The position numbers and the translations under genes were made by a program. Source: Thysanoteuthis rhombus (Eukaryota; Mollusca; Cephalopoda; Oegopsida; Thysanoteuthidae). From it: DNA of 64,000 nt. Shown here piece after piece: positions 12,062 to 23,380 of this stretch. Numbering within the stretch: the stretch's first letter is position 1; every line of letters begins with the position of its first letter. Below the pieces are notes generated by a model. It was not told where the DNA came from and did no database searches. It was given only the letters and a program-made list of their open reading frames with translations. The stretch is taken from assembly GCA_963457665.1 (NCBI GenBank), contig OY735237.1, forward strand, positions 7,152,297-7,216,296, written 5' to 3'.

Positions 12062-12570
12062 TTATCGATCTATCAATCGATTTGTCTATCATGGATTGTT
12101 TGTGTCTAAATTATTCTATCAATTTATCTATCAGAGTCTGTTCATATCTAGCCCATTCTATCTATCAGATTTTGAGTGCATATAAGATTCTGTCTATCAC
12201 ATTCTGTTCATATCTATCTATCTATCTATCGATATATTACAATGTCAATATCTATCTATTACAGTCTATTCGTATCTATCTATCTATTACAGTCTGTTCA
12301 TATCTATCTATCTATCTATTACAGTCTATTCATATCTATCTATCTATCTATTACAGTCTATTCATATCTATCTATCTATCTATCTATTACAGTCTGTTCA
12401 TATCTATCTATCTATCTATTACAGTCTGTTCATATCTATCTATCTATCTATCTATTACAGTCTGTTCATATCTATCTATCTATCTATTATAGTCTGTTCA
12501 TATCCATTCTATCTATAACAGTCTGTTCATATCCATTCTATCTATCTATCTATCATTCTATTTCGTGGAT
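12062..12570. repeat. (TATC)n minisatellite with TTACAGTCTGTTCATA spacer
   Basis: Runs of TATC alternate with the phrase TTACAGTCTGTTCATA about a dozen times, giving a unit of about 28-42 bp depending on the TATC count. The two overlapping + strand frames over it (Ile/Tyr/Ser-rich) are artefacts of a tract nearly devoid of stop triplets. Confidence 0.9.
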
Positions 12571-13624
12571 ATAAGAATTACGAGGTCGGTAACGAGTCTC
12601 AACTGACTCATCAACTTTCCCGTGACGAAAAAAAACAAACTTTTCTGAAACCAAACAAAAATGATTCTTTTTTTACCGATCTGTTTTGTATTTTCAATAC
12701 ACCTGACATTCATTTCTGACCGAATTCAAGTCATCAAGAATTACAAGTCTGGGAAAAATTGTCACATATAAATGACTGTAGATATGAGTCACCTGAAACA
12801 TAAAATATCTAAAATAACACAACTAGTCACAGGTTTTGTAGACTGTCTACCCAGGCTCTTTCGTTTGCATTTCTTTTCTCAAGAAAAGCCGAGAGAAAAA
12901 GTTGAATCAATAACTCTCCTTGTTTCTAATTTTGATCTCTGAGAATCTTTGATGCAGGCCATTTTAGATCACCCCCTGGGCTCCCATTGGGGATGGGGGA
13001 CTCCAAGATCTTAAGGGATAGTAGCCCACCTAACACTTTTCTACTTACATTATACAATAATAGATCTCAGTAAATGTTGGAGTGTAACCCTCAAGGAGAC
13101 ACTCTCTCCTATCCAGGCCTTCAAAAATCGATATCACTGCTTTTGAAAGGACTGCTTACTTGACAAGCTCACGGGCCTTGAGCTTTTGAAAGGTCTGCCC
13201 AATGATCCCACAGTAATACGTTTGTGGATCCCCAGGAGTCCGTAGCCCACAAATTGGGAACCAGGATTCTAAATGCTAGAAGGGTGAGTATTCTGAAGCA
13301 GCCGAACTCCTTGCCCCGCCCTCAAACACCAGCTACCCCCCCCCTGCTTTGACGGCATTGTGCATCAGAGACAAGAGGCCAGCAGGTGTCGCTGCCTCCA
13401 TAGCTGAAATCGGTTGATGCCTGATTACGTCATTCCAAGCCGAGCCTCGTTCTCACTCGGTTGCCGCTGTTTTCAAAGTTGCACGTGACTAAACAACATG
13501 TCAGATGTTGAAGGCAATTATCAGTTATTTGCTACTTGATCTTGTTGATGTTGTGGTCGGCCTTGGCTAGTTTCTTTCCGCTCCTATTCTGCCTGAATGT
13601 CTTGTGTAATGCAACTCAATCTTC
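12571..13624. other. No gene recognised; GC-richer block 12955-13460
   Basis: The block has C runs (CCCCCCCCTG near 13337) and higher G+C than its surroundings. It contains no long open frame and no repeat I can name. It could be an eroded exon, a regulatory segment or an unlisted repeat. Confidence 0.35.
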
Positions 13625-14155
13625 ACAAGCTAACGCAAGAATACCTTGAACAGTGCGGTTTTGATTAGTGCGGTTTTTGACGCACGGTTAAGGTATTGCT
13701 GTACAAATCAATTCAACTAAGTATAAGCTGGAATTTGCGGATCTGCCTCTTGGTTAGGTTCCATGTTTCAGCTCCATATGTGACAATTAAAAATCTCAAA
13801 TGGCAGTGGGTTAGCCATATTGCAAGAATGGCGGACAACTGATGGACATAGCGACTCACGACATGGATCCCCTGAGATCACATGCGCAACCGAGGCCGGC
13901 AGGATATTAGATGGAGAGACGAGCTAGACAAATTCAGAAAGTACTGGCTCTGCGACACCCATGATAGAGAAGTGTGGGAAATCCTGGCGAAGGTCGATGT
14001 CCAACGATAGATATTAAAAGACCGATGACGATGATGATGATGATGATGATACGCTGAAAAACAAATGGAATCATAAGATCTTGAACAGTGTAATTTTGAA
14101 CCGTACGCAAAATAATCGGACAAATTAACCGCACTGATCAAGGCATGCCTGTATA
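13625..14155. mobile_element. pogo/Tigger-like MITE, split by an RTE insertion
   Basis: The left end AATACCTTGAACAGTGCGGT is an inverted match (roughly 18 of 23) to the right end ACCGCACTGATCAAGGCATG, which finishes CCTGTA. Such ends resemble the TIRs of Tigger elements (CAGGCATACCT-type). The left segment (13625-13705) also carries an internal partial copy of the same end motif. There is no transposase. The middle is occupied by a later RTE insertion. Confidence 0.45.
13742..14053 (+). mobile_element. RTE-type LINE 3' end with 5' inversion
   Basis: From 13788 the + strand reads the RTE segment CTCAAATGGCAGTGGGTTAG through AATTCAGAAAGTACTGGCTC to a (GATGAT)n tail. Just upstream (about 13745-13787) is a piece of the same element in reverse: GGTTCCATGTTTCAGCTCC is the complement of GGAGCTGAAACATGGAACC. 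The reversed piece comes from upstream of the forward piece, the layout left by twin priming during LINE integration. Confidence 0.8.
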
Positions 14156-14496
14156 ATGATGATTGTTACATTTAGTTATAGTTCATGTTTATACCGCTCT
14201 TTCTTTCCTCTGTCTGTCTCACTGTCACTCTCTCTCTCTCTTTGCAGTTACTTCTGCGTGTGCTTATGTTCGTTCGCAGCTGGTTTTATGTCTAAATATG
14301 TCTGTTTTCACTCTTAACATATATGCACGTATCGTTTGAAACCGATCTGGTGACGCTGCCAGCCAGCAAAACGCACAATCGGAAATTTATGAAAATAATT
14401 AGCTCTTCTAACTTGTCAAATCATATAAATTACATACATACATACATACACACAAGCAATGATAAGGTTTAGCTTGGTCAGGCCAAGTGCCAATAT
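14156..14496. other. No gene seen
   Basis: Mixed pyrimidine-rich and AT-rich sequence ending in CATACATA repeats; nothing recognised. Confidence 0.5.
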
Positions 14497-14498
14497 CT

Positions 14499-14561
<63 letters not shown>

Positions 14562-14618
14562 CAGTTACTAGTTCATGGGAACTTTTATCATTCTTGTATG
14601 CATATGTGTTGCATTTAG

Positions 14619-14660
<42 letters not shown>
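14497..14660. repeat. Two (TA)n tracts (14497-14558 and 14621-14660)
   Basis: Long pure TA runs separated by about 62 bp of other sequence. The Ile/Tyr repeat frames over them are artefacts. Confidence 0.95.
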
Positions 14661-14662
<2 letters not shown>

Positions 14663-15703
14663 GTTCTAGCCCCTGCTTTCTCTTCCTATCGGTATACTTG
14701 ACCGTATTATATAAAAAAAACTGCACTGATCAAAACTATATAATTCAAAGCATTTCTCTACATAGCCAGCAATGACCAACAGGAAGGATGTCGAGTGAGT
14801 TTTTGCACGGATGAAGAGGCTTGAGAAAAGAAACATTATACTTGAAGACAAGAGCTACTTTCCCCCTTATAATACGACTGATGAGGCAGCTGTACGCTCT
14901 GTCACAAAAGAACCAATTCCAACCAAGTTGGATGTGGTCTCTTCAAGAGTTCTTCACTTGGTTTGCTAATGTAATATACTACAATTAGTTTTCTCATTTT
15001 CTCCCAGACTTGTTTTTGTCTTAACACTTCTTAGATTAGTTCAGTTTAACGCTGGAGAGTTGAAAGACTGATACGGTAATGTCACCTCCTGGCACTTCTG
15101 TTCGGCTGAAAACCCAAGTGTATAAATGGTCGTTAATTGAATTGTGCTGGGCGTGCTCGATTTGAGTCAAGACGAAGTCATACGCACCACCCCATACACA
15201 AATATACTGGGTGTCTTAAACTGACTATACATTTTCAACCCAATCTCAGTGAAATTGATATCAATCAATAGCTTAACAAGCGAAGTTTTTGACAACTAAG
15301 CTCTACATCGATCTTCATTATTATAGCGATGACAATAATGTTGGATTTAAGGCGCAAAATCGCGATGTGGCTAGGGTTAGGATAGCGATTTTTTTTTTGC
15401 TAGGCAACATCGAAAGCAAAGCTTATGTAACAAATTCAAGAGACCTTCATGAACACAAGGCATGAATCAGAGATTGTTGTACAAACATCTCATTAGAAAT
15501 ACTGGCTGATGTTGGGAATGCCTGTATCAATCGCTGGCTCAACTGAAGTGTTATGAAGAATTTGGCTCACGTTTAGGAGTCAACAAGTAATTCTTATTTG
15601 AATTTGGCAAAATTTGAATAACAAACTTTTCAAACATTTTAGTTTGTGTGATTCTCAAGTTTTCATCTGTTTATTTTTGAAAAGTAATATAAAACACAAT
15701 TTA
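14661..15703. other. No gene seen
   Basis: Unrecognised. T run at about 15390-15398. Confidence 0.5.
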
Positions 15704-16140
15704 TAGAAACCGTCAACAAAAACTGTCGACATAGTTTTTTTCAGTTTTTATATTAGTCTGACTGACTCGTTGGCTATTCAAGCATCATACAGGCCGCACA
15801 GAAGAAGCTAGAGGACTTAAAAATTATTTACTCTCTGCTATTTCTATAAAAGTGGTATTTCTTGTTCGAATATTTCCCACTTTGATAAATTTTTATGCAA
15901 GAAGGGATTCAGTTTGCTATACGAATTTATGATATATTGTTCCCTTATTTTGTGTCCGAAAGCATTCGCAGTTAGTGTTTCAGACCTTTCTAGTTATCAC
16001 TGCCGAGTACAAAAGGCGAGAGAAGCAACTTATTCATTGATCACCACTGTTTCAACATTTTTAATTGATCACCCCAACACAGTATACTGCCAAAAGACGT
16101 TGTTCATGAGACGTTTTCTATGAAGTGACCAACCAGACCT
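15704..16140 (+). repeat. Repeat family A, copy 4
   Basis: Full-length: starts TAGAAACCGTCAACAAAAAC, ends GTTTTCTATGAAGTGACC then AACCAGACCT. Internal TGATCACC blocks and GGCGAGAGAAG are present. The 69-codon frame at 15914 lies wholly within this repeat and is not a gene. Confidence 0.85.
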
Positions 16141-16882
16141 TTTTCATACTAGATTTATCTCAGCTGAACAGACCATATGCCAGCGTTCTATCAGTGACAT
16201 TTTCATTTTCAGATCGTTGTGAAACAATATTAATGTGATGGTGTTAATTCTTGGCATTTCAAAATATGATTTTGGCAGACAATCGAACATTTGGCTATGC
16301 CAATAGAACTTAAAACCAAGGAACGCAGCCACATAATGAATATTGATATGAATTTCTGGCGCTTCAATATTTCCATTTATTATGTAACTCCAAAAATATT
16401 ATACATTTTGCCGTAACGCAGAAACAGGATTGTTTTCTCCCTCAGCAAAGGAAGTTGTAAAAAGAATGTACATTTACACGTGTCCGTCCGTTTATACAAT
16501 ATCTCTTGAAGTTCTCAATGGATTTCAAGAGTGGCCCATGGGCTAAGGAAGGCGTGATCAAGTTAAGGGGCAGATCCATGAATTTTCAGGTACCCCTCAA
16601 CATCGTAGCTATATGTCAGCAAAATATCTTTAGTTCCAGGTGAATTCCAATAAAACTTTTCGACGAAGGTAAGCAATGGTATGAGAAAGAACTGGTTGAA
16701 TTTAGGGGTGGCTCCAGGAATTTTTTTCCCATTGAGATTTATTTATTTTATCATTTTTTTAGACATTAATGTAATCACTCATATTTGTGAACACAATATC
16801 TCTAAAAGTTCTCCACGAAATTCAATGAAATCTCTCGATATTGCCTTGCCTTGAATGAATGGATAACTTCTGGGAATTATCT
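16141..16882. repeat. Cluster of dispersed repeat F copies (16490-16870)
   Basis: At least two degenerate F copies: ACAATATCTCTTGAAGTTCT...CTAAGGAAGGCGTGATCAAG, and CTTTTCGACGAAGG...AACACAATATCTCTAAAAGT. The first 300 bp of the span show nothing recognisable. Confidence 0.5.
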
Positions 16883-17089
16883 CTATTATTGTTCGGACTA
16901 TCCTCATCTTGGTTGTTTTCCATACAACGTTTCGGCCGTTGTACTCTACGGCCTTCATCAGGTATCATCTGGTAGGTGTGGGGGAAGTAACGAACTTACC
17001 AGATGATACCTGATGGAGGCTGTAGAGTACAACAGCTGAAACGTTGTATGGAAAACAACCAAGATGGGGATAGTCCGAACAATAATAGA
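16883..17089. mobile_element. Penelope-like fold-back with hammerhead-like core
   Basis: Two ~92-bp arms (16883-16974 and 16997-17089) are near-perfect reverse complements, with about six to eight differences, around a 22-nt loop. Each arm carries a CTGATG(A/G) box, a GC-rich 6-bp hairpin (GGCCGT/ACGGCC or GGCTGT/ACAGCC-like) and GAAACGTTGTATGG. The left arm reads this on the minus strand with a perfect CTGATGA (16955-16961) and GAAAC (16929-16933). This is the order of a hammerhead ribozyme core, known from Penelope-like retroelements. No protein remains. Confidence 0.6.
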
Positions 17090-17173
17090 AATAATAATAA
17101 TACCTCATCTCAAAAATTCAGAGAAACACTGACTTCTGGGAATGTTATGAGCAAAAAAAAAAGAAAAAAAGAT

Positions 17174-17628
17174 CAGTGGTTTCGAACATCAACTTTTTCA
17201 ATGATTAAATTTCCTATGGAACCCAATCAAAAATACTTTTCCTCCGACGTATTTAAAGTATTTAAAGTTGTATGTCACTATTGGATTTTGGCATTGTTTA
17301 TGAAATTATCCGAATCTATACAAACCCAAATAGGAAATATATAATCGACTAGAAAGTAAAAACAAAGCTTACTGAAGAGAAATACGCTAATGAATGACTA
17401 TTGACTTAGCAACGAAATCTGAAATGACAAAATGTAGTTAATATTTTCTCATATAAAAAGTTTCGTTCACACTAAAAAAAATGAAGTAAAAACATATAAA
17501 AGCCGTGAAGGAATCGTTTATGAGTTGAAGAATGAGTCAATTGCGAAAATGTCACCTTGTTTTGCAGAATCCCCAGAAAGGTCGTGTGGAGCACGGGAGT
17601 TTCGCGGAACACAGTTTGAGTACCGCTG
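17174..17628 (+). mobile_element. Non-autonomous hAT element, copy 1
   Basis: Ends CAGTGGTTTCGAAC...GTTTGAGTACCGCTG form hAT-type terminal inverted repeats. Flanking 8-mers AAAAAGAT (17166-17173) and AAATAGAT (17629-17636) match at 7 of 8, the expected hAT target-duplication size. Internal sequence such as GGATTTTGGCATTGTTTATG and CCGTGAAGGAATCGTTTATG is shared with 48297-48871. There is no transposase. Confidence 0.8.
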
Positions 17629-17884
17629 AAATAGATGAAAACAAGCCTAGCTGGTGCAGGATCAAACTCCGCTCCTACTTCTATTTCGACTGAAGATGAT
17701 TATTGCATCTTTTGTACTGCATGTACAATTAATGAATTCGTAGATATAAAGGACTTGTCAGTTAAGCTAAGTTGGTAAAAGAGATGCCTACCAATAACTA
17801 AAATAAATCCAAATTTTAATCCTGTTGGATAATATTGAGTATCAGAAAATTATGGGAAAATTTCAAGGAGTACTGTGCACTAAA
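17629..17884. other. Nothing recognised
   Basis: Short AT-rich spacer between the hAT MITE and a family A copy. Confidence 0.5.
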
Positions 17885-18291
17885 TTAGAAACTGTTCCCA
17901 AAATTGTCAACTTGGGTTTCTTTAGTTTTCAAGTTGGTTCATCTGGCTGGCTCGCTATGTCTGTATGTTAATATGCATATACATATATATATCTACGTAT
18001 CACACGTACAGGCTTCGCCAAATAAATAATAAATAGTTTCATTTTATGGGAGGTTCAAATTGCAATAAATGTAAATTTATGCTTAATTGACCTCTTTTTT
18101 GGTGTTACACTTGTTTTGGAAAATTCAGAATTTTTTTTAGTGATAGCTGGTCAACAAAAGGCGAGAGCAGTAGCCTTTTCATTGCTCGGCCTCCCCCGCC
18201 CCCATTTTTTATATTGATCACACTCAACACGGCAAGTTGTTAAAAGAGTTGGCGACGTGACAGTTTCTTTTGAGTGACTAACCAGACCTGT
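17885..18291 (+). repeat. Repeat family A, copy 5
   Basis: Starts TAGAAACTGTTCCCAAAATT, ends GACAGTTTCTTTTGAGTGAC then AACCAGACCTG. Contains GGCGAGAGCAG and the CCCCCGCCCCC variant of the internal block. Full length. Confidence 0.85.
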
Positions 18292-19767
18292 TGTATTTTA
18301 ATCTGGTCTTACAATGTTTGCAATGCCCATTGAAAAGTGAAGAGCAATCTCCAAGCCTATTGGAACTAAGGATTATGTTTTGTTTAAAACATATCCATTC
18401 GTTGGTCTACACGCATTGGATGGATTTTTTCTTTCATTCGCCACCTGTTTTTTTCTGAATCCTTGAAGTGTCTATTCTAAGATTCTCCCAAGTAACTGGC
18501 TAAAAATAGTGTCCCATGGGGTTCATCATTAACCTCATTATTAAGCTCAGAAATGAAAATAGGTCCACGTGCGTAGGGTGGACTTTTTCTTTTTGGCATC
18601 TGTTTCTTTCTGAATTTATGTCTCAACGGGTTCATTTTTAATCCTTACACCTATCTCAAACTCATACTTCAGCTTTTAGCCATGAAGTAGTTAAGGTGTG
18701 TTTGAATGTTTATTTAATTGAACCCTTTGTGTCAATATTTTATGGGAATGAGTTTATTCGTCTTTGTATAATGTTTCCTTCCATAGTTTTGCGATTTTCA
18801 ATTTTTTTCCGGTGTTTGGATTTACAAAAAAAAAAAAAAAAAAAAAATCCATCCCAGAATAAGTACGGCGAAAAAAATTCTATTTAAGACATCATTGGCA
18901 TTTTCCCCAAAGAAAACATCTAAAATAGAATAAAAAAGACACATTGATTCTTGAGAATTATGATGTTAAATCCGTTAAAGTAAGACAAAAAAAAAAATAA
19001 ATAAATAAATAAAAAAACTTCAAAAAATTTTTTAGGAGGATTCTAGTGGAGTACTGAAGCCAATTTCCAAGCCCGTAGACAAAACGGTGTGGTCAGGAGC
19101 ACAGAACACACAATCATATAAACGAACGCACGTTTAAAATAAGATAGAACCCTTCGCTATCTTTGTTGGCTACGGTAGTACAATTGTAGTTTCATGCAAA
19201 AAAATGAAATGGAAAAGGGAAATGGGTTATTCATTTTTAAAAATGTTAAAAGAGAAACAGAAAAAGGAAAAAAATGAAGTGAAAAAGATTTGAAAAAATA
19301 TTATCATTTGATTTAAGAATCTACTTGTATAATAAACAGCGTGATTTTGTTTTTCTGGTCCTCTCCTCTTTAGATAATTCTGCTCATAGAAATATCCATC
19401 CAACCATTTGAAACAATGAATTCTTCCAATGAAGCCGGCTCAGTATTTTCTTGTATAAACAAAATTAATCTGGTTTAAATTTAAACATATCCCTGAGCTT
19501 TTCACGCGGATAAACTAGTGATATAACTACAGGTCAATAGGTGTGTGTGTGTGTGAGAGCGATAAATAGATAGATAGATAGAGAGAGAGAGAGAGACTAT
19601 ACCTATTAGGTATAGCAAATAATCTGTCTTTATTATCTCAGCTGAAGCTATTTCAATGCAAAACAACCTATAGGGGATTTAAGGTTTTTAGTTTTATCGA
19701 TTATAGACATCATAAAATATTCACTTCGACAACGAAGGAGAGAGAGGAAAGGGAACTTAAATAGTAG

Positions 19768-19768
<1 letters not shown>
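18292..19768. other. No gene seen
   Basis: AT-rich, with an A21 tract at about 18827-18847 and (AAAT)n near 18995. Open frame 18696-18887 is short and unsupported. Confidence 0.5.
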
Positions 19769-19840
<72 letters not shown>

Positions 19841-19872
19841 TGTGTGTGTGTGTGTGTGCGTGTGTGTGTGTG
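19769..19872. repeat. (TA)n followed by (TG)n
   Basis: About 65 bp of pure TA, then about 35 bp of TG with one C. Alternating pyrimidine/purine throughout most of the tract. Confidence 0.95.
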
Positions 19873-19998
19873 TAAATAAGGAAGACAGTTTTAGGAATTG
19901 AATTTCGCTCGAACCGAATTATTTACGGTAGTGAGCGAAACAACAGCAATCCAGGGCCAGGAGCAAAATTAAGTTCCTAAAACTGTCTTTCCTAATTA
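19873..19998. repeat. Short fold-back element next to the TA/TG tract
   Basis: Left end AAGGAAGACAGTTTTAGGAA is the complement of right end TTCCTAAAACTGTCTTTCC; the arms continue imperfectly for ~35 bp (TTGAATTTCGCTC versus TTAATTTTGCTCC). About 126 bp, MITE-like, no coding. Confidence 0.7.
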
Positions 19999-20439
19999 TG
20001 ATTGTCGGATACTAATATCCATTGTTTATCCTACTGTGGACATAGGAGCAATAATGAATATATAGAAATACGGAAATTGCCGTAGCTCTGAGACTTGCAG
20101 AAGGCATGAACAAAACCGGCCAGCAATCAGAGAAGAGAAGGGATGAGTTGAGGGTGATATATCGGTCTCTGTCTACAGTCAGAGTCCCGGTGACTTAATC
20201 GGTTAGTGCAGACCTAGGCTACATAGGTACTACCATGGTAATGGGTGGGTGTTTATTTCTTTATTTTCTGTTGTTCTGCTCACTACCATAAAAGAATTCG
20301 GTTCGAGCAACATTATTTTTTTTTTGATTTCAACAACTTTAGTACTATCATCTTTAATTTTCAGTCGTTATCATCACAACTATTTACTCAGGACACCGTT
20401 TTAACGGAAACGAACAAGCAAAATGATCGGAAATGAAAA
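19999..20439. other. No gene seen
   Basis: Nothing recognised. The frame at 20245-20436 is a chance frame. Confidence 0.45.
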
Positions 20440-20545
20440 TGAAACTTTTGATGAAAATCGAACTCACATCCCTCAACCAATGAAAAGCTCAATTTACCTG
20501 GCTGCTATAACTGTTGGGCTACGAAAGCTCTGTGGCCAAACAGGA
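20440..20545 (-). repeat. tRNA-like SINE head
   Basis: On the minus strand GTAGCCCAACAGTTATAGC (A-box region) is followed about 40 nt later by TGTGAGTTCGATTTTC, with B box GAGTTCGATTT at 20456-20466. Spacing fits a tRNA-derived promoter. The cloverleaf does not close, so it is not a tRNA gene. Confidence 0.5.
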
Positions 20546-21142
20546 GGGATTTCATCACTCAAATCCATTTTTTTTCAACCCATCGGTTCCAAGTTGTTTA
20601 TTTATTGACATTTCAGTTTCAATATATCAACCTTTATTAATTATAACTATCATTCGATGGAGTATTGTAGCACATTATTTTTATCAATTTTAACTAGTTT
20701 TTATGCTCATGTTAATTAATAAAAAAATGAGTTGAATATTAGTCAGAATAATAATAATAAGAATGAAGTCTTATACAAGTCGAACGTTCGGTCCAGACTG
20801 TCAAACTACGAATTCCAGCATTGGCTGACATCCAATTAAATTTTTTGTTTCTGTTCAAAGTTGCAGCAGACTTCTCTGACGAAGTTACGCCCACCTGCTT
20901 CCAACCCACGTTGATCAATAGATAAGTACCGGTATGTATTGGTAGATAAATGTTTTAGTTGACCAAGGGCAATTTATCATTCCGTTGTCACGTGATATCT
21001 TCCTCGGCCGCTCTTCCCCGGAAGCTCATTATGTATGTATGAACTGCACGTGACATGATAGTGTTGTGCCAACCAGCGGATACCATCTTTGCTTTCAAGT
21101 ACCGAACATAGTAATTAACAATTAATCCTCTTCACCCAATTA
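20546..21142. other. No gene seen
   Basis: AT-rich, with (AAT)n near 20745. Nothing recognised. Confidence 0.5.
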
Positions 21143-21600
21143 AATCTCATTAGTCCTAAAAAGAACGGTATACAAACCAATGCATCCTCCCGATAATCAC
21201 CTATGGAGCTGAAACAAGGAACCTAACCCAAAGCTTGGTCCTCAAACTGAGAACCCTGCAACGTGTCCCTGAGAAAATCATGCTCAGCATCACACAGCGA
21301 GATCGTAAGATAGCAAAGTATATTAGAGAAAAACACGTCAGAGATATCATTGAATACATTAGAAAACTCAAATGGCAATGGGCTGGTCATGTTGCAAGAA
21401 TGTCAGACAAACGCTGGATATCATAATTCATCACAAGAATCCTAAAAGATCGTATGTGAAATTATGGCAGGAAAAAAAAGATGGCATGATGAACTAGATA
21501 AGTTGAGAAAATCTTGGCTCTGCGACGCGCATGAGAGAGGTCTGGCGAATCTTGGGGAAAGTCAATGTCCAATGACCGACGTTAATGGGCTGATGATACA
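21143..21600 (+). mobile_element. RTE-type LINE, 5'-truncated 3' end
   Basis: Frame 21235-21426 reads LKLRTLQRVPEKIMLSITQRD...IREKHVRDIIEYIRKLKWQWAGHVARM (family motifs only partly quoted). The downstream W(R/H)DELDKL region is frameshifted and the copy ends GACGTTAATGGGCTGATGAT with a very short TGA tail. It is the C-terminal portion of the RTE ORF after the reverse transcriptase core. Confidence 0.88.
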
Positions 21601-22519
21601 TTGATTGAATACCTTCCTTTTTTTTATTTTTAGGACGAATGAGATTTTCATTTTTTGGACAGTTGAGCTTGCTCTACCGAAAGCTTGCCAACCTACAGTA
21701 AAATTGACATCTTTGAATTCGTTTATTTACACAGTTGCTTAGCCGTGGAGCAATGGTTAGCTAACTAACCTCACAAACATTTACTTCTGTATACTGCTTG
21801 GTTTTAACTTGGTGCTCCACACCCAGGTCCTTGAGCTAGATGAGAGCTTACTGATTACCAATGTGTTAATCTGCATTTAGCTAAAAATGCCAAGGCGTAA
21901 AACAGTTTTCCACCATTTTTTGCTGTAATCATTTCATGAAAAGGTATAGGTTTCTCTTTTTAGATGCACGAGCATCTCTAGTAACGATGAACATCACTGA
22001 CTGACTAACTGGCTGACGGGCTGACATAGGGAAAACTTACCATCTCTCATCTCCTCCCCTCCTTTTATAAATATCTGCTATTGCAAGGGAATGAACTTAA
22101 CGAATTTTTGGTCTGACTTTCTATCTTGTTGATTCGGAACCTACTGACAGAAGTCATGGCATTATTCTTTGATATATAAAAAAAAATTTTCATAGAGCTT
22201 TAACGCTTTCACCTGCACAAAATCAGACTAATACTATATTTTTGAATAGAGGTCAACTGTGAAAATACGATGAGCTCGGAATTGAGTAGAGAATTTCAGA
22301 AAATATGCTGTCGAATAATCTGAGTCTGTTATTTTGCCATAACGTCGTCCTGAGAGATATTCCCTTTTTACGAAATATGATTTGATGACAAATCTAAGAA
22401 AGATTTGAGATGGATTCTGCACAATATAGATTATATAATACCTACATAGCATTCCATACAAAACCAGAATAATGAATCGAATTAGATCAACGGTCATTAT
22501 CACCTACTAATGAGCATTT
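21601..22519. other. No gene seen
   Basis: At about 21742-21760 GTGGAGCAATGGTTAGC looks like a tRNA A box without a B box. Two overlapping minus-strand frames (22234-22503, 22500-22691) have no recognisable domain. Confidence 0.45.
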
Positions 22520-22599
22520 GGTTCGTTCTGATTGTGTAACGTTTCGCACACAAAAGTTTCAGGGGTTCAATTTCCGGTCTAAGAAATTGTGTGGAGCAC
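22520..22599 (+). repeat. tRNA-like SINE head joined to RTE
   Basis: Contains B-box-like GGGGTTCAATTTCCGG about 40 nt after GATTGTGTAACG. It runs directly into an RTE segment, so it may be a chimeric insertion or two neighbouring ones. Confidence 0.4.
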
Positions 22600-22945
22600 A
22601 AATCTACCACTGCACTCAGCAGCAAACACAGACCTGAGAAAAGTGAATTGCTACATCTACCTAGGGCAGTCGATCTCCACGAAATCCTCAACAGAGGAAG
22701 AAATCAAGTGAGGAATCATCATAGGATGGTAAGCTTTCGGTAGAGCTAAACAAACCTTTAAGAATAAGAAAAAAAATCTCATTGGTCTTGAAAAGAAGGG
22801 CATACAACCAATGCATCAAATTAATAGTCACCGATGGAGCTGACACATGGAACCAAACCAAAAGATTGACCCTCAAACTTAGAACCATGCAAGGTGCACA
22901 TGGGAGAGTCATGCTCAATATCACATGGAGGGATGTGATTTCATA
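22600..22945 (+). mobile_element. RTE-type LINE fragment, truncated at both ends
   Basis: Matches the RTE stretch upstream of the usual 3' piece: CATCTACCTAGG, ATCTCCACGAAATCCTC, GAGGAAGAAATCAAG, then TACAACCAATGCATC, GGAGCTGACACATGGAACC and CTCAAACTTAGAACCATGC. It ends at GGAGGGATGTGATTTC without the TGA tail. The reading frame is broken. Confidence 0.85.
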
Positions 22946-23380
22946 TAGATTCATTATCAATGTATATATATAGTGATCTACTTTCTCCAGTTTAGCACTT
23001 TCGATTTTGATTGTAGTGTCATTGATTTCAACATCAATGCTGTATTTATATCAGCAGAACTACGGGCTATTTATGACTGACCTGAGTATAAGTCGAATTG
23101 TTGATTTTGGGCTAGTTTTTTTGTGAAAAAAAATCGTCTAGCATTCAAGAATATACGATATTTTCATTTAACATGAATTTATAGAAAATAATGAAAAGGT
23201 ACAGTAAAAATAGTTGATTTGAAATGTCCATAGTGAAAGACGTTTGCTCTCTTGGCAGATAAGTTGTTAGGGAAACAACGTTGGAAGTTAAAAACCTGCC
23301 AAAAAAATAGCACGCCCTTTCATTCTGCCCGGCTAATAAAATTAATGGTCTAAAAAGGAACTGGGTTCCAACAAAAAAGA
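22946..23380. other. No gene seen
   Basis: AT-rich, unrecognised. Confidence 0.5.

Noticed and set aside
12082-12574. Two overlapping 132-136-codon frames
   Set aside because: Translations of the TATC minisatellite.
16883-17089. Fully canonical hammerhead ribozyme
   Set aside because: Core boxes are present but stem III and the cleavage triplet are minimal and stem I pairing is short, so only a hammerhead-like core is claimed.
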